Shown one piece after another: positions 29,001 to 37,026 of a stretch of 64,000 nucleotides of DNA (the stretch's first letter is position 1; the number at the start of each line of letters is the position of its first letter). The stretch covers positions 62,001 to 126,000 of the forward strand of contig JBKBHS010000001.1 in NCBI GenBank assembly GCA_046299555.1, read 5' to 3'. The notes under the pieces are model-generated. The model saw nothing but the letters and a program-made list of their open reading frames with translations, had not been told where the DNA came from and searched no databases. Both the position numbers and the translations under genes were made by a program. This DNA comes from CALKJP01 sp046299555 (GTDB taxonomy: Bacteria; Bacteroidota; Bacteroidia; JACCXN01).

Positions 29001-29499
29001 AGGCGACCATTGGACAAACCTCCGAAACTGTGCTTATATCGAAGAATTTGAAAAGGAGAAGATTATCTACCCAAATATGACTTTGTTTTTGCCTTTTATT
29101 TATGATAACAAAGGATTTTATACCAATCAAAAATGTTTTATTATAACTTCTAAATCAGTAAACTTAAAGTTTTTAACAGGGATGTTTAATTCAAAAGTTT
29201 CCCATCGCTGGATACGAGAAAATTGTCCTGAGTTACAAGGAGGGACAAGAGAATTAAGTAAAATATTTTTTGAAAATTTACCCATACCACAAATAACTCA
29301 AAACCAACAACGCCCCTTTATTGCCTTAGTAGAGCAAATTTTAGCATTAAAGGAGCAAGGCAAAGACACTACGGCATTAGAGCAACAAATAGACCATTTA
29401 GTGTATAAACTCTACGAGCTTACGTATGAGGAGGTATTGGTCATAGACCCTGCGTTTCCGCTCAGTAAAGAAGAATATGAGCGCATTGAATTGAAATGA
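26074..29499 (+). CDS. Eco57I-like (type IIG style) adenine DNA methyltransferase/restriction protein
   Basis: The 1141-residue protein starts at a GTG directly after the IVP repeat. Methyltransferase motifs are in gamma-class order: motif X-like GHIFENLLEENREKGAFYTPKEIVHYM (about residue 365), motif I ICDPAIGSGAFPMGLL (about 433), and catalytic NPPY in VIGNPPYIQLQ (about 712). A C-terminal TaqI/Eco57I-type target-recognition region of about 300 residues (ILRGRDIKRY...LPIPQIT) follows. The N-terminal 230 residues could hold the nuclease, but I see no clear PD-(D/E)XK triad there. It would methylate N6-adenine at a target site. The PLD-helicase and DUF1016 protein are likely cleavage partners. 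Confidence 0.9.
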   Translation: MDKKTLQNSILEKAYQPSTWLEVMKDYFGAKKFHQKPQPVSLPSNEIAHTAFELGSFYTVDERLVGIYEVHLTDKALIERNRVGLRNLFKSIIRYDLDAALIVYVQDKKWRFSYVSEIRTAEGKKETEPKRYTYLFGEGESCRTAAERFDKLKGKPIYLNDLFEAFSVEKLNKEFFKIYKEFYEKFWKYLAANKQYNILLSDKRYKDDEVKREKPIRDFAKKLLGRIVFLQFLQKKGWMGVPAKNAEWKGGDIKFLQNLFANSKNKQSFHSNELRTLFFETLNEKRPNHLAPISLGKDIKIPYLNGGLFEKDLSYTNNIDFPEDYFAQLLDFFEQYNFTIDENDPYDSEVGIDPEMLGHIFENLLEENREKGAFYTPKEIVHYMCQESLIEYLHTQLPDYNKADIELLVRNNQVSPAFAQYKTANEVNNKLKAVKICDPAIGSGAFPMGLLKEIFECRRVLYGYLKTNEKFDPAQVKKEIIQQNIYGVDLENGAVEIARLRFWLALVVDETEPQPLPNLDYKIMQGNSLLESFAGIDLQNLMNADDEVLVEEKTQLTLGSEFDAPVKQMTIFTKAHKDELFTLIKKYFDPDEWENQTGEVIDKAAVKKQINDFVEGKIHAFILKCQRDLNKEIKAAEKKWKEAGVTDHSKLNQKSKEYKQYTDWKKQLHELDAIEEKLVALQKSDDKPYFLWHLWFKDVFDKGGFDIVIGNPPYIQLQKDGGSLAKQYENQGFETFERTGDIYSLFYEKGMQLLKNKGVLTYITSNKWMRAGYGKSTRAFFCKHNPLKLIDLGSGIFESATVDTNILTLQKTAQQPNTYSLQALDLSKEKHISSFDNYADKWITLTQLSADSWTIANEIEQCIKAKIERIGKPLKEWDIQINYGIKTGYNEAFIIDGKKKNELIAQDPKSAEIIKPILRGRDIKRYKAEFADLWLINTHNGVKEKNIPRIDVEKNYPAIYAHLKQFEPQLKKRQDKGDHWTNLRNCAYIEEFEKEKIIYPNMTLFLPFIYDNKGFYTNQKCFIITSKSVNLKFLTGMFNSKVSHRWIRENCPELQGGTRELSKIFFENLPIPQITQNQQRPFIALVEQILALKEQGKDTTALEQQIDHLVYKLYELTYEEVLVIDPAFPLSKEEYERIELK

Positions 29500-29508
29500 G
29501 CCCACACA

Positions 29509-29594
29509 GCACACACACATTGCCAAGCCGCACAACCTGTCCCGCCCAAGCGGGAAGCCTACACACAAGTCAAAACTTGGCGGCAGCGTGTGCC
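29509..29594. repeat. Long imperfect inverted repeat after the methylase gene
   Basis: GCACACACACATTGCCAAG (29509-29527) pairs imperfectly with CTTGGCGGCAGCGTGTGCC (29576-29594), enclosing a small CCCGC-CCAA-GCGGG hairpin. It begins 10 bp after the methylase stop and is GC-richer than the surroundings. It resembles a cassette-end palindrome but lacks GTTA cores. The remaining bases up to 29747 show no gene. Confidence 0.65.
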
Positions 29595-29747
29595 TGCCCC
29601 ACCGCAAGACAAATACGAAGTATTCACGAACACCATAGACAATAAACATACCGTGAGTAAATTCAATTTTTTCTTCCCTCCCTTCGGTGTTTTAATTTTT
29701 TCGCCACCCACATTCTACACAAAAACAGTTGGACAGAAACAGCTTTG

Positions 29748-30203
29748 TTACTTTTCTACTTTTTGACTACCGACCTGAAACTGCTTAGGGTCTATAATTG
29801 GGAGGACAGCACCATGTAAAAATGTACCTTTGAATGTTGAGAACATAACTCCTCTGGTTGTCGAAATAGAAATAATGTTGAGTGTTTCTATCAAACGTTG
29901 AGGGATATTTACTTTGCCGTCAGCTTCAATCTTTATTACATCTTCAAAGTTTACAATTTCAAAAATGCAACTTACCGACAATGCACCAAGAACAACTGAA
30001 TGGTCGTCATTTTTAATTTCAACATGCACAATTACAAAAACAAGCTTGTTGACTGCATCTACACGACTTTCAATACTTATGTTGAAATTAAAATTGGTTA
30101 CCGGAGTATTTGGATGAGCAGGTAAATTCAATGAACTATTCAACAACTCAATTGCTCTTATCTGCATTTCAACATTAAAATCTTTATTTTCAATTTTAGC
30201 CAT
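29748..30203 (-). CDS. SecB-like chaperone of a toxin-antitoxin-chaperone operon
   Basis: The 151-residue protein has alternating strand-like segments NFNFNISIESRVDAVNKLVFVIVHVEI and LGALSVSCIFEIVNFEDVI, and a C-terminal ISISTTRGVMFSTFKGTFLHGAVLPIIDPKQF. This resembles SecB-fold proteins found as third genes of TAC systems. It starts 1 bp after the antitoxin stop. In Mycobacterium tuberculosis, the SecB-like Rv1957 protects its HigA antitoxin; this gene probably does the same. The SecB assignment is by pattern and gene order, not by search. Confidence 0.68.
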   Translation of the reverse strand: MAKIENKDFNVEMQIRAIELLNSSLNLPAHPNTPVTNFNFNISIESRVDAVNKLVFVIVHVEIKNDDHSVVLGALSVSCIFEIVNFEDVIKIEADGKVNIPQRLIETLNIISISTTRGVMFSTFKGTFLHGAVLPIIDPKQFQVGSQKVEK

Positions 30204-30204
30204 T

Positions 30205-30669
30205 TTATGCTTTATATAATTGTGAATAAGCTGACTTTACTCCTTGACTTGTGAAGAAACAAGTCCCAAAAACATCTTTTCCATGTTCATACGGTGTTGT
30301 TAGTTTTATAGCTGTTGGCACATCAACTGACTTCACAAAAATTTTCTTTCTATAAATAACCTGAACCTGTTGTTTTCCAAACAAAGCAGCTAATTCAACC
30401 CCAAGTGTTGACGCAATTTCTGTCAAGACATCAACCGTAAAGTTTTGCGTTCCGCTTAACCATTTAGTTATTTCAGACGGATTCTTTCCAACTTTTTCTG
30501 CAAACTGCGACTTGCTCCACCCTTTAGCTCTCATTAATTCTTCAATACGAGCAGCAAGTTGCATTTTGTTCTTAGTTTGCTCCATTTCTAATGGAGTAAC
30601 TTCATCTAACAACTCTTTTAGTTTTGAGCTGTTATATTTCCTCGCTTTGGTTACTTTATTCATTGTCAT
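30205..30669 (-). CDS. HigA-like XRE antitoxin
   Basis: A 154-residue protein. ARKYNSSKLKELLDEVTPLEMEQTKNKM forms an N-terminal helix that is common in Bacteroidota antitoxins. An XRE HTH follows (LAARIEELMRAKGWSKSQFAEKVGKNPSEITKWLSG, about residues 43-80). The last 55 residues after the HTH (QVQVIYRKKIFVKSV to YSQLYKA) are rich in hydrophobic residues and are a candidate chaperone-addiction tail. It overlaps the toxin gene by 14 bp. ATG at 30663 is an alternative start two codons in. Confidence 0.85.
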   Translation of the reverse strand: MTMNKVTKARKYNSSKLKELLDEVTPLEMEQTKNKMQLAARIEELMRAKGWSKSQFAEKVGKNPSEITKWLSGTQNFTVDVLTEIASTLGVELAALFGKQQVQVIYRKKIFVKSVDVPTAIKLTTPYEHGKDVFGTCFFTSQGVKSAYSQLYKA

Positions 30670-31165
30670 AGTTTTTTAAGTTTCCTTCTAATTCAGTTCC
30701 GTTATTTGACCAATATAAATCGCCATCATCCAACTGCTTTATTATACATTCAGCATAAGCCATTACTTTTCTTACTTCCTCCGATAGCTTTTCGTCATCT
30801 TGCCACTTTATAACAGACTTATCTTTATATCCACCACCTCCAAGTATTATTGCCACATTTGCAAACCTTATACAATATAATCTCAACTTTTTTTCTTCAT
30901 CATCATACAAAGCCCAAATGTATTTTCCATATTTTCTAACAAACTCATTATCTCCTTCGTGTTTAAAGAAACTCTCTCTTGCTCCAGTTGTATGTCCGAT
31001 TTGCATTAATCGTTTGAGTATGTCTTTTATCTCGTCTTTGTATGACTCTTTATATTCATCAACAAACTTTTCAAACAACGTTTCGTCTTCACCCTCTGGA
31101 ATAATAGAGTAAATCGTTGCCTCGCTGCCGCTGTATGGTAGCATTTCGACAATTTCGTAGTTCAC
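30656..31165 (-). CDS. RelE/HigB-like toxin, first gene of the TAC operon
   Basis: The 169-residue protein ends its core with KYIWALYDDEEKKLRLYCIRFANVAIILGGGGYKDK. This is the strand pattern of RelE/HigB-type mRNA interferases (IR.Y...NV..L..G..K), with an Asp/Glu-rich C-terminal extension. Gene order toxin-antitoxin-chaperone and the overlaps match HigBA-type TAC operons. Toxicity is inferred from fold pattern and context. Confidence 0.75.
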   Translation of the reverse strand: MNYEIVEMLPYSGSEATIYSIIPEGEDETLFEKFVDEYKESYKDEIKDILKRLMQIGHTTGARESFFKHEGDNEFVRKYGKYIWALYDDEEKKLRLYCIRFANVAIILGGGGYKDKSVIKWQDDEKLSEEVRKVMAYAECIIKQLDDGDLYWSNNGTELEGNLKNYDNE

Positions 31166-31211
31166 TTTGATTATTTGGGATTTTATGATTAACGCATATT
31201 CTTGAAAAATG

Positions 31212-31304
31212 TTTCACTTATAAGCGAAATTTAGACCACAAATGTATGCACTATTAACTGAGAAAAGAAAATATTTAACACAAAATTTCACTTTTGAGTA
31301 AAAT
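31212..31304 (-). promoter_or_regulatory. Promoter and two palindromic operators of the TAC operon
   Basis: TTTCACTTATAAGCGAAA (31212-31229) and TTTCACTTTTGAGTAAAA (31287-31304) are related 18-bp palindromes 75 bp apart. Between them the minus strand has a TACATTTG -7 box at 31239-31246. The proximal operator lies just downstream of the predicted transcription start and the distal one upstream, as expected for autorepression by the XRE antitoxin. The remaining stretch to 31520 is AT-rich with no gene seen. Confidence 0.6.
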
Positions 31305-31520
31305 TTATTTGTAACCGACACATAACCAATGGCTTAACAGGAAAAGGAGTACGAACCGCCAACAGCCGCAACTGATGCACAACTCCTTATTAAAATATTT
31401 TGATTCAAAATACGACTTTTTCATTTGCCTTTTAAACGAGGCTTAGTTTGAGAACTAAATTTTGTCGTTTCAATTTTATATTTAACCGCTTATTAGTTTT
31501 TATTTTTAAACTAATTATTC

Positions 31521-32786
31521 TTACCTCAAAATCAGCAGTCGATTAGCATCTAACTTAATAAATATAAAAAGCAATATGGTAAACGACCATAAGGACGAAC
31601 CGCCATAACTAAAAAATGGCAATGGAATTCCAATTACCGGAGCCAAGCCTATTGTCATACCTATATTTACCATAAAATGAAAAAACAAAATTGATGCAAC
31701 TCCATACCCATATATGCGGCTAAACTGCGAACGTTGTCGTTCGGCCACATACACAATTCGCATCATCAACAACAACATCAATGTTATAACAACAAAACTT
31801 CCAACAAAGCCCCATTCCTCGCCTATGGTACAAAATATAAAATCGGTACTTTGCTCCGGAACAAAATCAAACTTAGTTTGTGTGCCTTCTAAAAATCCCT
31901 TTCCCCAAAACCCTCCGGAACCTATTGCTATTTTCGACTGATTTACGTTATATCCGGCTCCTTTTAAATCCGTTTCTTTGCCTAATAATACATCTATTCG
32001 CTTACGTTGATGGGGTTGTAATTTAGTATCATACACATAATCTACACTTAAGCAAATTCCTGATGTAAGGATAAAAAATGCAAGAATGGTTAATATATTT
32101 TTAATTTTTTTTCTGCTCAGTAAAAAAGCGATAAAACTTATTATACCTAAACCAATTATAATATAAGTCTTATCGAATAATAGCGATAAAATAAACAATA
32201 CTGCAGTAAGTAGCCCAAAAAGTAAAACGTTTCCGGATAAACCTTCGCGATACAACACAAAAATAAAAGCGCCAAACACCAATGCAGAACCTGTTTCGTT
32301 TTGCATCAAGATGATTAATGGTGGTATGGCTATTATAATTCCGGCAATAATTTTTGTTTCTAAGTTTTCCATTTTTATATTCGAATTGCTCAAATACTTT
32401 GCAAGCGCCATGGCTGTGGCAAATTTTGCAAACTCTGCCGGTTGTATTCTAAATTCACCAATGGCAAACCAAGAGCGTGAACCATTTATTTCAACTCCAA
32501 AAACAAGTACGGATAATAAAATTAAAATCATAATCCCATAAATAGGATACGCAAAAAATGTAAAAAATTTTTCATCCAGTAAAAGAATTGCCGTTGCTAA
32601 AACTCCGGCTGTAAGTATCCAAATTAGCTGCTTTCCGTAGTTTTGCGAAACATCAAAAATACTCGTATGATCTTCGTTATATACAGCCGCATAAATATTT
32701 AACCATCCCATTAATACAAGTATAATATAGAGAGATAACATCCACCAGTCTATATTATAAAACAATCCTTTTTGCTGACGTTCCAT
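31521..32786 (-). CDS. rodA: RodA, elongasome SEDS peptidoglycan polymerase
   Basis: A 421-residue SEDS-family protein with about ten membrane segments. The conserved APVIGIPLPFFSYGGSS motif lies near the C-terminus, and WFAIGEFRIQPAEFAKFA in the middle holds the catalytic-region Glu/Lys. It polymerises lipid II glycan strands with PBP2. It is the last gene of the shape operon, 3 bp after mrdA. Confidence 0.96.
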   Translation of the reverse strand: MERQQKGLFYNIDWWMLSLYIILVLMGWLNIYAAVYNEDHTSIFDVSQNYGKQLIWILTAGVLATAILLLDEKFFTFFAYPIYGIMILILLSVLVFGVEINGSRSWFAIGEFRIQPAEFAKFATAMALAKYLSNSNIKMENLETKIIAGIIIAIPPLIILMQNETGSALVFGAFIFVLYREGLSGNVLLFGLLTAVLFILSLLFDKTYIIIGLGIISFIAFLLSRKKIKNILTILAFFILTSGICLSVDYVYDTKLQPHQRKRIDVLLGKETDLKGAGYNVNQSKIAIGSGGFWGKGFLEGTQTKFDFVPEQSTDFIFCTIGEEWGFVGSFVVITLMLLLMMRIVYVAERQRSQFSRIYGYGVASILFFHFMVNIGMTIGLAPVIGIPLPFFSYGGSSLWSFTILLFIFIKLDANRLLILR

Positions 32787-32789
32787 TGC

Positions 32790-34586
32790 TTAGTTTCCTA
32801 ATAAATTAGTTTCAATCATACGCTTTTCCAAATCAGGTCTTTTTATGGTATCGGTTAAATATTTTTCTATCATTAAACTGGCTATTGGAACGGCATAGGT
32901 AGCTCCAAAACCTGCATTTTCAACATAAACGGCTATGGCTATTTTAGGTTCGTCTTTTGGAGCAAAAGCAATAAAAATAGAATGGTCTTTACCATGTGGA
33001 TTTTGTGCGGTACCTGTTTTACCGCAAAATGGTATTCCGGGTATTTTGCCCCCTCTTGCCGTACCTGCTTCTACTACTTGATACATGGCTTCTACAACCG
33101 GAGTAAAATATTTGGTATCAATAGTTGTATAATGTTTTTCTTTAAAACGTTTATCTATTTCTCCATTTTCTATTCCTTTAACTAAATGTGGTATATAGTA
33201 ATATCCTCTGTTTGCTAATATTGCAGCATAGTTAGCCATTTGCAATGGAGTAACTCCCACCTCTCCTTGTCCTATCCCTAATGAATAAATACTGGCTGCT
33301 TTCCATCTTCCCTTTCCATGATAGCGATCAAAATATTCTACTCCGGGGATAAAACCTTTTAATTCATTTGCTACATCGGTATTTAATTTAACACCAAAAC
33401 CAAAACTGTTTATATGATTCTTCCAAACTTGATAACCCTCTGCTGCAGTTTTATACTTTCCGATTGTATTTACAAAGGCTCTACAATAAAACGGATTACA
33501 TGAATATTGTATTGATTGTGTTATATTGGCCGGTGATGGATGAGGATGACAATGAACACTTTTAGGCCCCACTGAAAAACTACAAGGCAAACGCGAATCG
33601 GTAGTTAATACTCCTTCTTGCTGTGCTATTAATGCTATTGCCATTTTAAAAGTTGAACCGGGGGGATAGGATGCCATTGTGGCTCTGTTAAATAATGGTT
33701 TTAAAGTATCTTTAGCAAGTTTATTATAGTTTTTTGCTCGCTCTCTTCCAACTAGTAAATTAGGGTTATATGAAGGGCTCGAAATTAAAGCTAAAATTTC
33801 ACCCGTTGATGGTTCTATGGCAACTATACTTCCTCTTTTGTTTTGAAGTAATTTCTCTCCGTATAACTGAAGTTCAGCATCTATACTCGAAAATATATTT
33901 AATCCTGCAACAGCTGCTGTATCATATAAGCCATTTTGAAAACTTCCTTTTATTCTATTATGAACATCAACCATTACAATTTTAACTCCCTTTTTGCCTC
34001 TTAGCACTTCTTCGTAAGATTTTTCAATACCGCTTATACCAATATAATCGCCCATTTTGTAATATGGATTTTGAGAAATTATTTTTTCGTCCACTTCTCC
34101 CACATATCCTAGCATGTGTGCAGCTGTGCTTCGCGGATAATATCGCAGAGTACGCTTTTGAAAAAAGAATCCCGGAAACTTATACATCTTTTCTTGAATG
34201 GCAGCATATGCAGCTGGTGAAAACTGCTTGTCAAAAACTGAAGGTTTAAATTTTGAATAGGCTTTTGCTTGTCGTAATCGTTCGGAATAAACTTCAGGAC
34301 TAATACCTAAAAATTTACATAGCTCAATGCTATCAACATCTTTGGCCTGACGAGGAATAACCATTAAATCATATGCTGCTTCATTATACACCAATAACCT
34401 TCCATTTCTATCGTAAATCAACCCTCTTGATGGATATTCTGTGTTATAACGCAGAACGTTATTGTTTGCATCTAACTTATACTTATCGTCAATTACTTGA
34501 ATATAGAAAAGACGAATAAGGTAAATTACAGCTATCACTATAAATATACCGAAGATGATAAATTTTCGTTCTTCCAGCCGGTTCAT
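32790..34586 (-). CDS. mrdA: Penicillin-binding protein 2
   Basis: A 598-residue class B PBP. There is one N-terminal membrane anchor at about residues 9-30, a pedestal domain with NEAAYDL, and a transpeptidase domain with catalytic Ser in PPGSTFKM (SxxK), YSCNPF (SxN) and CGKTGTAQNPHG (KTG). It cross-links peptidoglycan during elongation. The start codon overlaps the mreD stop by 4 bp. Confidence 0.96.
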   Translation of the reverse strand: MNRLEERKFIIFGIFIVIAVIYLIRLFYIQVIDDKYKLDANNNVLRYNTEYPSRGLIYDRNGRLLVYNEAAYDLMVIPRQAKDVDSIELCKFLGISPEVYSERLRQAKAYSKFKPSVFDKQFSPAAYAAIQEKMYKFPGFFFQKRTLRYYPRSTAAHMLGYVGEVDEKIISQNPYYKMGDYIGISGIEKSYEEVLRGKKGVKIVMVDVHNRIKGSFQNGLYDTAAVAGLNIFSSIDAELQLYGEKLLQNKRGSIVAIEPSTGEILALISSPSYNPNLLVGRERAKNYNKLAKDTLKPLFNRATMASYPPGSTFKMAIALIAQQEGVLTTDSRLPCSFSVGPKSVHCHPHPSPANITQSIQYSCNPFYCRAFVNTIGKYKTAAEGYQVWKNHINSFGFGVKLNTDVANELKGFIPGVEYFDRYHGKGRWKAASIYSLGIGQGEVGVTPLQMANYAAILANRGYYYIPHLVKGIENGEIDKRFKEKHYTTIDTKYFTPVVEAMYQVVEAGTARGGKIPGIPFCGKTGTAQNPHGKDHSIFIAFAPKDEPKIAIAVYVENAGFGATYAVPIASLMIEKYLTDTIKRPDLEKRMIETNLLGN

Positions 34587-35104
34587 TTTTCTGTTTCAGC
34601 TGTTTTACTAAAGAAATACTGACTAAGTAAAATTAAAAGCAAAGAGAAAATACTGCTTAAAATTACTCTTATAAATACGGATAATATTTCGCTGAAACGA
34701 AATACTTCTATGTAAAAATAAACAAAGTGATGCAATAAAATTAATATGGCAGCATAGGTAACATACCAAGCTAAACCCATATCTTTTACAGAAGGCGACT
34801 TGGTTTCGTCATAATCATCTCTTGGTTTTATTAATGATAAAACAAAAGAACGACTATATCCCATAAAGGTACATGCTGCTGCATGTACTCCTCCAGAATC
34901 TGAAAACATATCGATAAATAATCCCAATATAAAAGATAATATCAATACCAACCAACGAGGCGTAGAAAAAGGTAAACTTAATATAAACAGAATATATACA
35001 TAAGGATTTACATATCCGCTAAACTGCATATTATTAAATAGCAAAACTTGTAGGATTACCAATATAAAAAAGCGTGCAATATTTTTTAGAACATCAATTG
35101 TCAT
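34583..35104 (-). CDS. mreD: Rod shape-determining protein MreD
   Basis: A 173-residue protein with about five membrane segments (for example VILQVLLFNNMQF and VLILSFILGLFIDMFSD, with a conserved Asp after the segment). It overlaps mreC by 11 bp and mrdA by 4 bp. Identity rests on topology and its place between mreC and mrdA. Confidence 0.9.
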   Translation of the reverse strand: MTIDVLKNIARFFILVILQVLLFNNMQFSGYVNPYVYILFILSLPFSTPRWLVLILSFILGLFIDMFSDSGGVHAAACTFMGYSRSFVLSLIKPRDDYDETKSPSVKDMGLAWYVTYAAILILLHHFVYFYIEVFRFSEILSVFIRVILSSIFSLLLILLSQYFFSKTAETEK

Positions 35105-35921
35105 TTTGCGAAGCCTTTTCTAAATTAATTTGCTCTTCACTCATTAAGTTTTTCACAACATACACATGCGTAAGTTTTGCGTAATCTGCACTAAGCTTTA
35201 TTCGTATGGTATAAAAATTATCTCCGTCTTCTAATCTGGCTTCATCAACAAATCCTACCAATATACCTTCCGGATAAATTGCCGATGCACCACTGGTAAC
35301 AATGGTATCTCCCTGCTGCAATGCTGCATGACGAGGCACATCATTTAAAGTAGCATAAGCTGGATTTCCTCCCTCCCAAATCAATGTTCCAAAATATCCA
35401 TTCTTTTTTACCTTACAGCTTACTACGGTATTTTTATTTAATACCGACATTACGGTAGAAAAATTATCTGAAACATTTTTTATAACGCCAACTACCCCAT
35501 CAGGACTAATAACACCCATTTCAGGTTCAATACCATGCAAACGACCTTTGTCGAGTGTTAAATAATTATTTCGTTTATTTACAGAATTATTTAAAACTCT
35601 TGCCGTTCTATAAATGTATTTTTGTATATAGTTTGTATCAGCCTTGTATGGTATTTGATTTTTGATAAATGATTCTTCTAATTGAGAACGCAGCAATGCA
35701 TTTTCTTCAACTAAAATTTGATTTGTTTTTCTTAGATAAAAATATTCTCTAATTTCGCTATATATCCCTAAAATATTTCCTGCAACTATATTGGCCGAGT
35801 TTATGAATCCAGCATTTTGAAAGCTATTATTTTTTACAATAAAATAAAAAGCCAGCGCCTCCAAGATTAGAAACAAAACAAATATATGGTGTTTCCATAT
35901 AAACAAAAACAGGTTACGCAA
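35094..35921 (-). CDS. mreC: Rod shape-determining protein MreC
   Basis: The 275-residue protein has an N-terminal membrane anchor, then a coiled coil (TNQILVEENALLRSQLEES). The beta-barrel part has YLTLDKGRLHGIEPEMGVISPDGVVG and GDTIVTSGASAIYPEGILVG, the usual MreC signatures. It scaffolds the elongasome in the periplasm. Confidence 0.94.
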   Translation of the reverse strand: MRNLFLFIWKHHIFVLFLILEALAFYFIVKNNSFQNAGFINSANIVAGNILGIYSEIREYFYLRKTNQILVEENALLRSQLEESFIKNQIPYKADTNYIQKYIYRTARVLNNSVNKRNNYLTLDKGRLHGIEPEMGVISPDGVVGVIKNVSDNFSTVMSVLNKNTVVSCKVKKNGYFGTLIWEGGNPAYATLNDVPRHAALQQGDTIVTSGASAIYPEGILVGFVDEARLEDGDNFYTIRIKLSADYAKLTHVYVVKNLMSEEQINLEKASQNDN

Positions 35922-35973
35922 GGCTTTTTAAATTTATTGTTTAAACATCAACATTATTGTTGAAACAACAATG

Positions 35974-36996
35974 TTATCTTATCAAGAATGGAAATTTATC
36001 AATATTTTTTAGTGCTATACCTGTACCTCTTGCTACTGCTCTCAAAGGATCTTCAGCTAAATGAACCGGCAATTTAGTTTTTTGCTGTATTCGTTTATCC
36101 AAGCCTCTTAATAATGCACCTCCTCCGGCTAAATAAATACCTGTTCTGTAAATATCGGCTGAAAGTTCAGGGGGGGTCATTTCTAAAGCATTTAAAATAG
36201 CTTCTTCTATTTTAGAAATGGATTTATCAAGAGCATGTGCAATTTCTGAGTAAGAAACATAAATTTCTTTAGGTATTCCTGTCATTAAATCTCTCCCATG
36301 AACAGCAATATCAGGCGGAGGATTATCTATTTCCGGTAAGGCTGCCCCAACTTCAATTTTAATTCGTTCTGCAGAACGCTCCCCGATTAAAATATTGTGC
36401 TGTCTGCGCATGTAATCTTCTATATCGCTTGTAAATTCATCGCCAGCTACTCGAATAGATTTATCACACACAATTCCGCCCAAAGCAATAACGGCAATTT
36501 CTGATGTTCCGCCACCAATATCTATAATCATATTCCCCATAGGCTCTTCAACATCAATACCAATACCAATTGCAGCAGCCATGGGTTCATGAATAAGATA
36601 TACTTCTTTAGCTCCTGCATGTTCTGCCGAGTCTCTAACTGCACGTTTTTCAACCTCAGTAATACCGGATGGAATGCAAATAACCATTCTTAAGGAAGGA
36701 GTAAATAGCTTTCTGCCGGGATTTATCATTTTTATAAACTCTCGAATCATTTGCTCTGCAGCATGGAAATCGGCTATTACTCCATCTTTTAAAGGACGAA
36801 TGGTTTTTATATTTTCATGCACTTTTCCGTGCATTTGCATTGCTCTTTTACCTACAGCTATAACTTTTTCAGTTCGTTTATCCAAGGCTACTATCGATGG
36901 TTCGTCTACTACTACTTTATCGTTATGAATGATTAATGTGTTAGCTGTACCGAGGTCGATAGCTATTTCTTGCGTAAATAAATCAAACAATCCCAT
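35974..36996 (-). CDS. mreB: MreB actin-like shape protein
   Basis: A 340-residue actin-fold ATPase with phosphate loop 1 IDLGTANTLI, phosphate 2 MIIDIGGGTSEIAV, adenosine motif YLAGGGALLRGLD and the conserved DEPSIVALD. It forms membrane filaments that direct cell-wall elongation. The purH gene lies 30 bp upstream on the same strand, so purH, mreB and the rest are likely one transcript. Confidence 0.98.
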   Translation of the reverse strand: MGLFDLFTQEIAIDLGTANTLIIHNDKVVVDEPSIVALDKRTEKVIAVGKRAMQMHGKVHENIKTIRPLKDGVIADFHAAEQMIREFIKMINPGRKLFTPSLRMVICIPSGITEVEKRAVRDSAEHAGAKEVYLIHEPMAAAIGIGIDVEEPMGNMIIDIGGGTSEIAVIALGGIVCDKSIRVAGDEFTSDIEDYMRRQHNILIGERSAERIKIEVGAALPEIDNPPPDIAVHGRDLMTGIPKEIYVSYSEIAHALDKSISKIEEAILNALEMTPPELSADIYRTGIYLAGGGALLRGLDKRIQQKTKLPVHLAEDPLRAVARGTGIALKNIDKFPFLIR

Positions 36997-37026
36997 TTGT
37001 AATTTTTTTTAATTCGAATGTAATGA

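Noticed and set aside
20513..29499. Complete DISARM or BREX system
   Set aside because: No drmA, drmB or separate drmC and no pglZ, brxC or brxL are present; only helicase and methylase parts resemble these systems.
31313..31380. Another attC-like site (ATAACCAATGGCTTAACAGG region)
   Set aside because: It has TAAC words but no matching right core or inverted arms.
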